NCBI GenBank assembly: GCA_013041585.1
Contig: JABEVM010000110.1
Coordinates: 1-6,875 of the forward strand
Length of the DNA stretch: 6,875 nucleotides
Direction: 5' to 3'
DNA from: Chlamydiota bacterium
Lineage (GTDB): Bacteria > Chlamydiota > Chlamydiia > Chlamydiales > Rhabdochlamydiaceae
The notes beneath the pieces were generated by a model, which saw nothing but the letters and a program-made list of their open reading frames with translations, made no database searches and was not told the DNA's origin. Shown one piece after another: positions 1 to 6,163 of this stretch. The position numbers and the translations under genes were made by a program. Within the stretch, counting starts at the first letter, position 1, and each line of letters begins with the position of its first letter.

Positions 1-4
1 ATTT

Positions 5-8
5 GGAG
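5..8 (+). promoter_or_regulatory. Ribosome binding site of the DUF1858/A-type carrier gene
   Basis: GGAG lies 6 nt before the ATG at 15 and decides the start. An in-frame TTG at 3-5 would place this purine run inside the coding sequence and leaves no visible Shine-Dalgarno upstream within the window. Confidence 0.7.
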
Positions 9-14
9 AATTCT

Positions 15-587
15 ATGACCAAAACAAAAGATCAGAGCATCTCTCGTCAAATGACAATTGATGACATTTTTTCTAAATTTCCACACAAAAGCCAAAAGCT
101 CGCAGCTGAAATTACAAGCTCCGGCTTAAGCTGTGTAGGATGCCAAGCCTCTACTTGGGAAACTTTAGAAGCAGGTATGCTAGGTCATGGGTTTAGTGAG
201 AAGCAAATTGATGCGCTTGTAGATCGCTTAAATGCAATTTTAAATGAAAAAGTTGATTTAAATACGATCACTCTTACAAAGAGAGCTGCTGATAAATACA
301 GAGAGATCTTAAAAGATGACGGTAGAGAAGGCTGGGGACTTCGCTTTGAAGATAAAGCAGCAGGTTGCAGCGGTTTTGAATATGTTTTAGACTATTCAGA
401 AAAAGCAGAGCCTGATGATAAAGTTTTCCTATCTGAAGGAATTGAAATCCATGTGAATGAGGAAGTGGTATCAAGAATGCTCGGCTCTGAGATCGATTAC
501 ATCGATGGACTCAATGGTGCTGGATTTAAAATTTCTAATCCGAATGTAAAAGGTGCTTGCGGCTGCGGCAAATCACAAAACTACTAA
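15..587 (+). CDS. DUF1858 domain fused to A-type Fe-S cluster carrier (HesB/IscA/SufA family)
   Basis: A 190-residue protein of two parts. Residues about 12-73 resemble the DUF1858 (hybrid-cluster-protein-associated redox disulfide) domain: an MTIDDIF start, then SCVGCQASTWETLE with cysteines C40 and C43. Residues about 85-190 are a complete A-type carrier domain: ITLTKRAADKY, AGCSGFEYVLDY (C118) and a C-terminal NPN...ACGCGKS (C182, C184). These are the three cysteines that hold the cluster in IscA, SufA and ErpA proteins, which pass Fe-S clusters to target enzymes in the cytoplasm. Stand-alone carriers are about 105-130 residues, so the extra length is the N-terminal domain. The start is taken as ATG at 15 because GGAG at 5-8 sits 6 nt upstream; an in-frame TTG at 3 overlaps that site and is less likely. 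The gene converges on lpd with a 4-bp overlap. The carrier domain is certain; the DUF1858 assignment is by motif recall, and the fusion's function is unknown. Confidence 0.9.
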   Translation: MTKTKDQSISRQMTIDDIFSKFPHKSQKLAAEITSSGLSCVGCQASTWETLEAGMLGHGFSEKQIDALVDRLNAILNEKVDLNTITLTKRAADKYREILKDDGREGWGLRFEDKAAGCSGFEYVLDYSEKAEPDDKVFLSEGIEIHVNEEVVSRMLGSEIDYIDGLNGAGFKISNPNVKGACGCGKSQNY

Positions 588-1984
588 CGGTGAATTGCTC
601 TTTTTTGCGCAGCGAGTGCAGCCTCTTTAATCGCTTCTGCAAGGGTTGGATGAGCCATTGGAGTATGGGCTAAAGCAGTAAGAGTCATCTTCTGCTTTAT
701 TGCCACTACTCCAACTGCGATAAGCTCGGATGCGTGCGCAGAAATAATATGCATACCAAGTATACGATCAGAGGCTTTATCGCCGATGATTTTTACAAAA
801 CCTTTCTCTTCTCCAATACATTTAGCTCTTGAATTTGCCATAAATGGAAATGTACCTGCGTAGTACTCAATCCCTAATTTCTTCACTTCTTGTTCTGTAA
901 GTCCGACCGTTGCAACTTCTGGATAGGAGTACACAACATTCGGAATGGTGATATAATCAAGAGTAGGATTTTGTCCTGCAATAAGCTCTGCAACCACAAC
1001 TCCTTCCTCTGAACCTTTATGAGCAAGCATGGGTCCATCGATCACATCGCCTATAGCAAATATATTCGAAATGCCCGTACGAAACTGTCCATCTACTTCG
1101 ATCCTTCCTTGTTTATTAGGAAGAACACCGATCTTTTCTAAACCTAAATTTTGGGTGTAAGGCTTTCTGCCTATCGCAACCAAAGCTAAATCTGCATCAA
1201 AGGTAATTTCCGTATCATCTTTTTGCAGAGCTGTAATCTGCACACCGTTATTTATCACCTCTCCTTTCGTCACTTTTGAAGAAAGGAAAAATTGCATGCC
1301 TTGTTTTTCTAAGATTTTTTGCAGTTCTACACTTACTGGTTCATCTAAAAACGCGCAAATCCGATCTAAAAATTCAATAAAGACAACTTCAGTGCCGAGT
1401 CTATTATAAACAGATCCAAGCTCAATACCAATTGCGCCGGCTCCGATCACAACAAGCTTTTTAGGAATCTTTTCTAGTGAAAGCGCTTCTGTGGAAGAGA
1501 TGATCCTTTTTTGATCGAAGGGAAGGAAAGGAAGAGAGATGGGCTCTGACCCAGTTGCGATAATCACAAAACGAGCCTCTACAATTGTCTTCTCAGAGCC
1601 GTTATCAATCTCAACTGAAGTTGAAGAGAGAAAGCTTGCAGAGCCGATGTATTTTGTGATCTTATTCTTTTGAAATAATCCTTCTATCCCCTGCTGAAAT
1701 GTTTTTACTACTTGGGTTTTATAGGAAAGCATTGCAGGAAAATCAACAGAAAGTCCTGTACAATTCACTCCGAATTTTTTGGCATCGTACTTATTTTTGT
1801 AATACATCTCTGTGGAATGCAGTAGTGTTTTGGAGGGGATGCAACCGACATTTAAACAAGTCCCCCCTAAGAAGGGACTTTTTTCAACGCAGGCAGTAGA
1901 AAGCCCAAGTTGAGCACACCTGATCGCCGCCACATATCCGGCAGGACCCGATCCAATCACAAGCACATCAAAAGCCTTAGCCAT
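584..1984 (-). CDS. lpd: Dihydrolipoamide dehydrogenase (E3), FAD-dependent
   Basis: A full-length 466-residue E3 that reoxidises dihydrolipoyl groups on E2 (and on other lipoyl proteins such as pyruvate dehydrogenase E2 or GcvH) with NAD+ as acceptor. Visible parts in order: the FAD dinucleotide fold GSGPAG (11-16); the redox-active disulfide motif GGTCLNVGCIPSK with C43 and C48; ATGSEP (143-148); the NAD-binding fold GAGAIG (181-186); the second FAD contact FAIGD (309-313); and the C-terminal dimerisation domain ending in HPTLAE, which supplies the catalytic His-Glu pair H445 and E450 across the dimer. Nothing essential is missing. It is the last gene of the sucA-sucB-lpd block, starting 9 nt after the sucB stop. 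In Chlamydia the lpd gene is, as I recall, located away from sucAB, so placement here gives a complete complex operon. The end overlaps the converging Fe-S carrier gene by 4 bp, and no terminator is seen. Confidence 0.97.
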   Translation of the reverse strand: MAKAFDVLVIGSGPAGYVAAIRCAQLGLSTACVEKSPFLGGTCLNVGCIPSKTLLHSTEMYYKNKYDAKKFGVNCTGLSVDFPAMLSYKTQVVKTFQQGIEGLFQKNKITKYIGSASFLSSTSVEIDNGSEKTIVEARFVIIATGSEPISLPFLPFDQKRIISSTEALSLEKIPKKLVVIGAGAIGIELGSVYNRLGTEVVFIEFLDRICAFLDEPVSVELQKILEKQGMQFFLSSKVTKGEVINNGVQITALQKDDTEITFDADLALVAIGRKPYTQNLGLEKIGVLPNKQGRIEVDGQFRTGISNIFAIGDVIDGPMLAHKGSEEGVVVAELIAGQNPTLDYITIPNVVYSYPEVATVGLTEQEVKKLGIEYYAGTFPFMANSRAKCIGEEKGFVKIIGDKASDRILGMHIISAHASELIAVGVVAIKQKMTLTALAHTPMAHPTLAEAIKEAALAAQKRAIHR

Positions 1985-1991
1985 AAACTTT

Positions 1992-1995
1992 TCCT
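1992..1995 (-). promoter_or_regulatory. lpd ribosome binding site overlapping the sucB stop codon
   Basis: On the minus strand the junction reads TAGGAAAAGTTTATG. TAG is the sucB stop, AGGA is the Shine-Dalgarno sequence 7 nt before the lpd ATG, and the two share the bases AG. Ribosomes ending sucB therefore sit on the lpd start site, which points to translational coupling. Confidence 0.75.
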
Positions 1996-3130
1996 AAAGG
2001 TCAAGTAATAAACGCGCAGGATCTTCTAAATTCTCTTTAATATTTACTAAAAATAAGACAGCTTCTTTTCCATCAATAATACGGTGATCATAGCTTAAGG
2101 CTACATACATCATCGGACGGATCTCAATCTTATCGCCTACTGCGATAGGCCGTCTAACAATCGCATGCATACCTAAAATAGCGCTTTGAGGAAGGTTTAG
2201 TATCGGTGTAGAAAGAAGTGACCCAAATCTTCCGCCATTGGTAATGGTAAAACTTCCCCCTTTAAGATCGTCAACAGATATCGTACCCTCACGAGCTTTC
2301 TTAGCGTAATTTTCAATAGTAGATTCAATCTGTCCAAAGGATTGCTTATCACAATCTCGGATCACAGGAACCATCAGACCTTTATCTGTTGCAACAGCAA
2401 CGCCAATATCATAGGTATTCACAGAAACAATATCTTCTCCATCAATATAAGCATTGACCTCGGGGATCATTTTGAGCGCATTGACTACCGCTTTTACAAA
2501 AAACGACATAAATCCAAGGCGTACTCCATAGCGAGAAGCAAAAGCATCTTTTTCTTTTGTGCGAATGGCCATCACAGCGCTCATATCAATTTCGTTAAAA
2601 GTAGTCAGCATCGCTGTGCTATTTTTGGCCTCTACCAATTTTTCTGCGATGACCTTACGCAACTTGGTCATTTTCTTTCTGGTTTCTTTTCCCTCTGTAG
2701 CCGCTGGCTCTTTTACTTTTGTAAGGACAGGCTGTGGAGAGGCTTTTTTCTGCTGAGAAACATCAGCTAAAAAATCTTCTTGCATCTTGCGGGCATTATG
2801 CTCTTTTTCTGTCTGTTTGGAAGGAGTGGTAGACTCTGCTTTCGCAGGAGCTGCGGGTTTCTCTGGAGCTGCTTTCGCAGGGGCCTTCCCAGCTTTTTCT
2901 GTATCAACAAAACCAATCACCTGAGCAATTTTGACAGTTTCATCAATATTTACTTGCAAGTTCAACTCTCCGGCCGCAGGAGCATAGAGGACTTGGTTGA
3001 CCTTATCAGTTTCTAGCTCGAGAATTTCTTCATCAACTTTTACAATACTTCCATTCGGTTTCAGAATCGCACTTACAACGGCTTCGGAAACGGATTCTCC
3101 CATCGTTGGAATTTTGATCTCGACTTTCAT
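1994..3130 (-). CDS. sucB: Dihydrolipoamide succinyltransferase, E2 of 2-oxoglutarate dehydrogenase
   Basis: A 378-residue E2o that carries succinyl groups on a lipoyl arm and transfers them to CoA; it forms the oligomeric core of the complex. Residues 1-76 are one lipoyl domain, with K43 in ETDKVN as the lipoylated lysine. Residues about 77-104 are an Ala/Pro/Lys linker. Residues 105-129 are charged, and a second linker follows. The catalytic domain starts near 150 (MTKLRKVIAEKL) and includes TTFNEIDMS, the TNGGRFGSLLSTPILN motif, and SYDHRIIDG with catalytic H349 and D353. These motifs favour E2o over pyruvate-type E2. Oddly, the 77-148 segment shows no recognisable peripheral subunit-binding domain (no GTG..GRI...DV pattern), so E3 docking must differ from the E. 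coli type. The start ATG is preceded by AAGGA at 9 nt. The gene lies 42 nt after sucA and 9 nt before lpd. Confidence 0.96.
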   Translation of the reverse strand: MKVEIKIPTMGESVSEAVVSAILKPNGSIVKVDEEILELETDKVNQVLYAPAAGELNLQVNIDETVKIAQVIGFVDTEKAGKAPAKAAPEKPAAPAKAESTTPSKQTEKEHNARKMQEDFLADVSQQKKASPQPVLTKVKEPAATEGKETRKKMTKLRKVIAEKLVEAKNSTAMLTTFNEIDMSAVMAIRTKEKDAFASRYGVRLGFMSFFVKAVVNALKMIPEVNAYIDGEDIVSVNTYDIGVAVATDKGLMVPVIRDCDKQSFGQIESTIENYAKKAREGTISVDDLKGGSFTITNGGRFGSLLSTPILNLPQSAILGMHAIVRRPIAVGDKIEIRPMMYVALSYDHRIIDGKEAVLFLVNIKENLEDPARLLLDL

Positions 3131-3139
3131 GATTTTTCA

Positions 3140-3144
3140 TCCTT
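3140..3144 (-). promoter_or_regulatory. sucB ribosome binding site
   Basis: AAGGA on the minus strand, 9 nt before the sucB ATG, within the 42-nt gap after sucA. No terminator-like hairpin with a T-run is present in that gap, which supports co-transcription with sucA. Confidence 0.6.
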
Positions 3145-3172
3145 AGTTTATGTAACTGCTAGCATACCAGTC

Positions 3173-5920
3173 TTATCCAAAAACTTCATCTAAAAGGTGC
3201 TGCCCTTCTTTTCTATGCATTTGATAGGAACCGGCAGCAGGTGATGCGCTGACACCTCTTCCTATATAACGGATAGGCTTTTGCAAAATCTCCTCTAATA
3301 AGGGAGAGAGGAAGAAATAACTTCCCATATTTTTATGCTCTTCCTGCACAAAAACATAATTCTCTACCCCTTTATATTTCTCTATAAAACTTCTCACTTT
3401 CTCTTCATCTAGAGGGTAGAGCTGTTCAATCCGTATAATCACAATATCATTTCGATTTCTCTTCTTCCTCTCGGCTATCAGATCATAAAATACTTTGCCA
3501 GAGCAGAAAAGCAATTTTTTTGGCGTTTTTATTGGCTCTACATCATCAAGTACTGTCTGAAAAGAAAAATTTACAAAATCATCTAAAGAACTGGTACATT
3601 CAGGATGGCGCAGCAGCGCTTTAGGAGTAAAAACAACTAAAGGCTTGCTGACAGGCGCATGCATTTGCCTTCGCAGGACATGGAAAAACTGCGCCGGCGT
3701 GGAACAGTTGACAACCTGCAGGTTTGCATGTCCGCAAAGCTGCAGAAACCTTTCCATTCTTGCAGAGGAATGCTCTGGGCCTTGCCCCTCATAGCCATGC
3801 GGAAGAAGAAGGACAAGCCTAGAAGACAGGTTCCATTTTTGCTCGGAAGCAGATAAATATTGATCGATGATGATTTGGGCGCCATTACAAAAGTCTCCAA
3901 ATTGCGCTTCCCAGATAACAAGTGATTTGCTAGCTAGAACAGAATACCCAAAGTCAAACCCGAGCACAGCAAATTCGGAAAGTGGTGAATTAAAAACTTG
4001 AAATTTCCCTTGGGTCCCCTTCAGATGATCTAAAGGAAAATACGGTTTTTGACTTTCTTGGTCCACCCACACAGCTTGTCTGTGGGAAAACGTTCCCCTC
4101 GCACAATCTTGTCCGGATAGCCTAATCGCTACACCTTCATTAAGTAAGGAGCCATATGCTAAATGCTCTGCCATGCCCCAATCGATGGAAGGTTTTTTTG
4201 GATCCCCCTGCACCATGGCAAGCCGATCTTTACCCAGCCTTGCTATTTTAGGATGGAGATGAAATCCTTCAGGGATTTGACAAAATTTCTCTGCAAGCTC
4301 CTGCAAATTTTTGGAAGGAACAGAAGTTATTACAGGTTTTATCCGATTGGCGACTTTCCCTCTTTGCGTGGGCGTTTTCGGAGGAGTATCTTTAATTTTT
4401 GATAGCGCCTGCTGCAAACTTTCTCTAAATTGCCCTTCTAACGTTATCGCCTCTTCCTTTGTAAGAATACCCTCTTGAATGAGTCTATCTAAATAGATCT
4501 CCCGAATTGGTTTTTTCTTTTTGATGAGGCTGTAGGTCAAAGGCTGGGTAAAATTAGGTTCATCGCTTTCGTTATGTCCGTATTTACGATAGCAATTGAG
4601 ATCGATAAAGACATCGCATCCAAATTTTTGTCTGATCTCTATGGCAAGCATAGCAGCGTATACACATCCTTCCGGGTCTTCTGCATTTACATGAAAGACG
4701 GGGGCTGCAAAGCTTTTCGCAATATCAGTACAGTATCTTGTAGACCTTGTCTCTGTAGGAGTCGCTGTAAATCCAATTTGGTTATTGATCACGATATGGA
4801 TCGTTCCAGAAGTTTCATACCCTTCTAAATTATTTAATTGGAGAGTTTCATAGACAACACCCTGCCCTGCAATGGCGGCATCTCCGTGGATCAAGAGCGG
4901 TAAGACTTCTCTTTTACGAGTCTCTTCCAAAGCATCTTGTCTTGCTCTTACCATGCCGCATACGACCGGGTCCACCGACTCCAAATGGCTTGGGTTTGCA
5001 GCAAGAGTGATATGAACTTCTGCTGTGTCAGAGAGTTTTAATACCCCTTCAAATCCTTTATGGTATTTTACATCCCCGGTCCCCTCAAGTAGGTCCGGAG
5101 CATAATAGTCTTCGAACTCATGGAAAATCATTTCATAGGATTTTCCAAGGATATTGGCCAAAACATTCAGTCTTCCCCTATGAGCCATTCCGACTATCAC
5201 TTCTTTAAGCCCGAGCTCATGCCCTTTTTCAAGTAAGAAATCGAGCATAGGGATCAAGGTTTCTCCCCCTTCTAGAGAGAAACGTTTTTGTCCTACATAT
5301 TTTGTGTGAAGGAAAGACTCAAAAAATTCCGCCTTGCTCAACCAGTGCATGATATCCGTTTTCTCCTCAGCGGATAGAGAGGTGCAAAAGCCAGGTTCAA
5401 TCCTCTCTTGTAGCCACTTCTCGATCTGGGGTCTTTCTAAACCCATGTACTCTATCCCAATCTTTCCGCAGTAGGTCTCCTCTAGCGCTGTGATGATCTT
5501 TTGCAAGGGCGCCGTTTTCTCATTTAGAAAACCCATGGTAGGAAAGGTTTTAGACAGGTCCTCTTCGCTAAAATAATATCTTTTTGGATCGAGGAGCTCC
5601 GGCCTCTCAGAAAGTTTTGGCTCTAATGGGTTAAAATCTGCATAGAGATGCCCATAGGTGCGGTAGGCGTTAATAAGGTCGAACAGGCGCAAGTCAAGGC
5701 TCGAAGGAATAATCTCTTCCCTAGGTGCAGTCTTTGGAGTTCTACTTTTTGCAGGCGCCGGCTCTTCCGAGGCTGCGTAGCCTGCAAAAAGAGTGCGCCA
5801 AGAAGGATCTACACTTTCTGGGTTTTGAAGAAATTTTTCATACAATTCTTCGATGATGAAAGGGTAGTTACCAAAATTCGCATTTGAAAAAGCCTGTGTT
5901 TCCAAAGCTTTTTTTTCCAT
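3173..5920 (-). CDS. sucA: 2-oxoglutarate dehydrogenase E1 component, ThDP-dependent
   Basis: A full-length 915-residue E1o (E. coli SucA is 933). It decarboxylates 2-oxoglutarate on thiamine diphosphate and succinylates the E2o lipoyl arm, a TCA-cycle step in the cytoplasm. The N-terminal segment (about 10-47) carries the family motif EELYEKFLQNPESVDPSWR, the region of E1o known to contact E2o/E3. A Pro/Ala/Lys-rich linker (51-70) and the DLINAYRTYGHL segment follow. Active-site landmarks are AHRGR with H247, NPSHLE with H312, GDAAIAGQG with D347, and the NNQIGFT ThDP/Mg motif at 379-385. The C-terminal transketolase-like half has SGQDCARGTFSHR (602-614), WEAQFGDFCNGAQ (670-682) and LLPHGYEGQGPEHSSAR (705-721). 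The start ATG has AAGG 7 nt upstream. It is the first gene of the operon and has a promoter in the divergent intergenic region. No frameshift or missing residue was noticed. Confidence 0.97.
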   Translation of the reverse strand: MEKKALETQAFSNANFGNYPFIIEELYEKFLQNPESVDPSWRTLFAGYAASEEPAPAKSRTPKTAPREEIIPSSLDLRLFDLINAYRTYGHLYADFNPLEPKLSERPELLDPKRYYFSEEDLSKTFPTMGFLNEKTAPLQKIITALEETYCGKIGIEYMGLERPQIEKWLQERIEPGFCTSLSAEEKTDIMHWLSKAEFFESFLHTKYVGQKRFSLEGGETLIPMLDFLLEKGHELGLKEVIVGMAHRGRLNVLANILGKSYEMIFHEFEDYYAPDLLEGTGDVKYHKGFEGVLKLSDTAEVHITLAANPSHLESVDPVVCGMVRARQDALEETRKREVLPLLIHGDAAIAGQGVVYETLQLNNLEGYETSGTIHIVINNQIGFTATPTETRSTRYCTDIAKSFAAPVFHVNAEDPEGCVYAAMLAIEIRQKFGCDVFIDLNCYRKYGHNESDEPNFTQPLTYSLIKKKKPIREIYLDRLIQEGILTKEEAITLEGQFRESLQQALSKIKDTPPKTPTQRGKVANRIKPVITSVPSKNLQELAEKFCQIPEGFHLHPKIARLGKDRLAMVQGDPKKPSIDWGMAEHLAYGSLLNEGVAIRLSGQDCARGTFSHRQAVWVDQESQKPYFPLDHLKGTQGKFQVFNSPLSEFAVLGFDFGYSVLASKSLVIWEAQFGDFCNGAQIIIDQYLSASEQKWNLSSRLVLLLPHGYEGQGPEHSSARMERFLQLCGHANLQVVNCSTPAQFFHVLRRQMHAPVSKPLVVFTPKALLRHPECTSSLDDFVNFSFQTVLDDVEPIKTPKKLLFCSGKVFYDLIAERKKRNRNDIVIIRIEQLYPLDEEKVRSFIEKYKGVENYVFVQEEHKNMGSYFFLSPLLEEILQKPIRYIGRGVSASPAAGSYQMHRKEGQHLLDEVFG

Positions 5921-5927
5921 GAAGATG

Positions 5928-5931
5928 CCTT
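5928..5931 (-). promoter_or_regulatory. sucA ribosome binding site
   Basis: AAGG on the minus strand, 7 nt before the sucA ATG. The protein after it begins directly with the conserved E1o N-terminal region, so this start is consistent with the family. Confidence 0.55.
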
Positions 5932-5952
5932 ATACCTAATCTATTTTTATGT

Positions 5953-6026
5953 TAAATTTTCCTTATAACAGATCAGCATTTCTTAAGAAAAGAAATCTTC
6001 CCTCTACCTTTAAACAGGAAAATTTA
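5953..6026. repeat. 11-bp inverted repeat pair spanning the sucA leader and promoter edge
   Basis: TAAATTTTCCT at 5953-5963 is the exact reverse complement of AGGAAAATTTA at 6016-6026, with 52 nt between. The right arm touches the last base of the predicted sucA -10 box and covers the expected transcription start. The arm centres are 63 bp apart, about six helical turns. Both arms are AT-rich and contain AAATTT, so chance is possible. Confidence 0.5.
5978..5996. repeat. Small AT-rich hairpin in the sucA leader
   Basis: ATTTCTT (5978-5984) and AAGAAAT (5990-5996) are perfect complements with a 5-nt loop, nested between the arms of the 11-bp inverted repeat. The stem is almost all A-T with no T-run following on either side that would make a standard terminator. 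It may be an operator or a weak leader structure. Confidence 0.4.
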
Positions 6027-6055
6027 GTATAAACTTCTCCCTTAACCCCTGTGAA
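6026..6055 (-). promoter_or_regulatory. Predicted sigma-70-type promoter for the sucA-sucB-lpd operon
   Basis: On the minus strand there is a -35 box TTCACA (6055-6050; 5 of 6 matches to TTGACA), an 18-bp spacer, and a -10 box TATACT (6031-6026; 5 of 6 matches to TATAAT). Transcription would begin near 6019, giving a leader of about 100 nt before the sucA ATG. In chlamydiae the equivalent sigma factor is sigma-66, which reads similar boxes. Prediction only. Confidence 0.5.
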
Positions 6056-6130
6056 TAAAAAAACAATTATATACCAAAGCCAGTTGCATTAAAAAAACCA
6101 CTTAGGTAAATAAACGAAAAGTAATCATCT

Positions 6131-6144
6131 CTCCCTCGAGGGAG
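6131..6144. repeat. Perfect 14-bp palindrome upstream of the coiled-coil gene
   Basis: CTCCCTCGAGGGAG reads the same on both strands. It is GC-richer than its surroundings and ends 10 nt before the ribosome binding site and 19 nt before the ATG at 6164. As DNA it could be a dimeric repressor site; as RNA it could form a 5-bp stem with a TCGA loop in the 5' leader. Confidence 0.55.
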
Positions 6145-6154
6145 CTTGCATCAT

Positions 6155-6159
6155 GAGGA
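6155..6159 (+). promoter_or_regulatory. Ribosome binding site of the acidic coiled-coil gene
   Basis: GAGGA lies 4 nt before the ATG at 6164. It decides the start: an in-frame TTG at 6146 would put this site inside the gene and has a GGGAG only 1 nt upstream, too close to work. Confidence 0.6.
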
Positions 6160-6163
6160 ACTA

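Larger units (their letters stand above)
5921..6163. other. Divergent intergenic region between sucA and the coiled-coil gene
   Basis: A 243-bp AT-rich region with no convincing open frame. It separates the minus-strand sucA operon from the plus-strand coiled-coil/hemW pair, so it should hold two outward promoters. It contains a good candidate sucA promoter (6026-6055), an 11-bp inverted repeat pair (5953-5963 and 6016-6026), a small AT-rich hairpin (5978-5996), two A7 tracts (6057-6063 and 6091-6097), and a perfect 14-bp palindrome (6131-6144) just before the coiled-coil gene. No strong promoter was found for the rightward genes. Confidence 0.8.

Noticed and set aside
3..14. In-frame TTG at position 3 as the start of the Fe-S carrier gene
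   Set aside because: It overlaps the GGAG that is well placed for the ATG at 15, and it adds only four non-conserved residues.
560..640. Search for an intrinsic terminator at the convergent gene ends
   Set aside because: There is a T6 run at 601-606 and GC-rich patches near 559 and 608, but no stem pairs correctly next to a T-run in either direction.
2342..2770. A 142-codon plus-strand open frame opposite sucB
   Set aside because: It lies wholly within the well-supported sucB gene, its translation is low-complexity and rich in Phe, Ser and His, and it matches no family I recognise; it is an antisense shadow.
3157..3164. TGCTAGCA palindrome in the sucA-sucB gap
   Set aside because: Eight bases with no T-run and no extension of symmetry; too short to call a terminator or operator.
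6057..6097. Two A7 tracts as an intrinsically curved DNA element
   Set aside because: Only two tracts, 34 bp apart, which is not a clean multiple of the helical repeat; such tracts are common in AT-rich intergenic DNA.
6084..6112. TTGCAT / 17 bp / TAAATA as a rightward promoter for the coiled-coil gene
   Set aside because: The spacing is right but each box matches the consensus at only 3 of 6 positions in an AT-rich background, which is not distinguishable from chance.
6146..6163. TTG at 6146 as the start of the coiled-coil gene
   Set aside because: The only purine-rich run before it is 1 nt away, whereas the ATG at 6164 has GAGGA at 4 nt.
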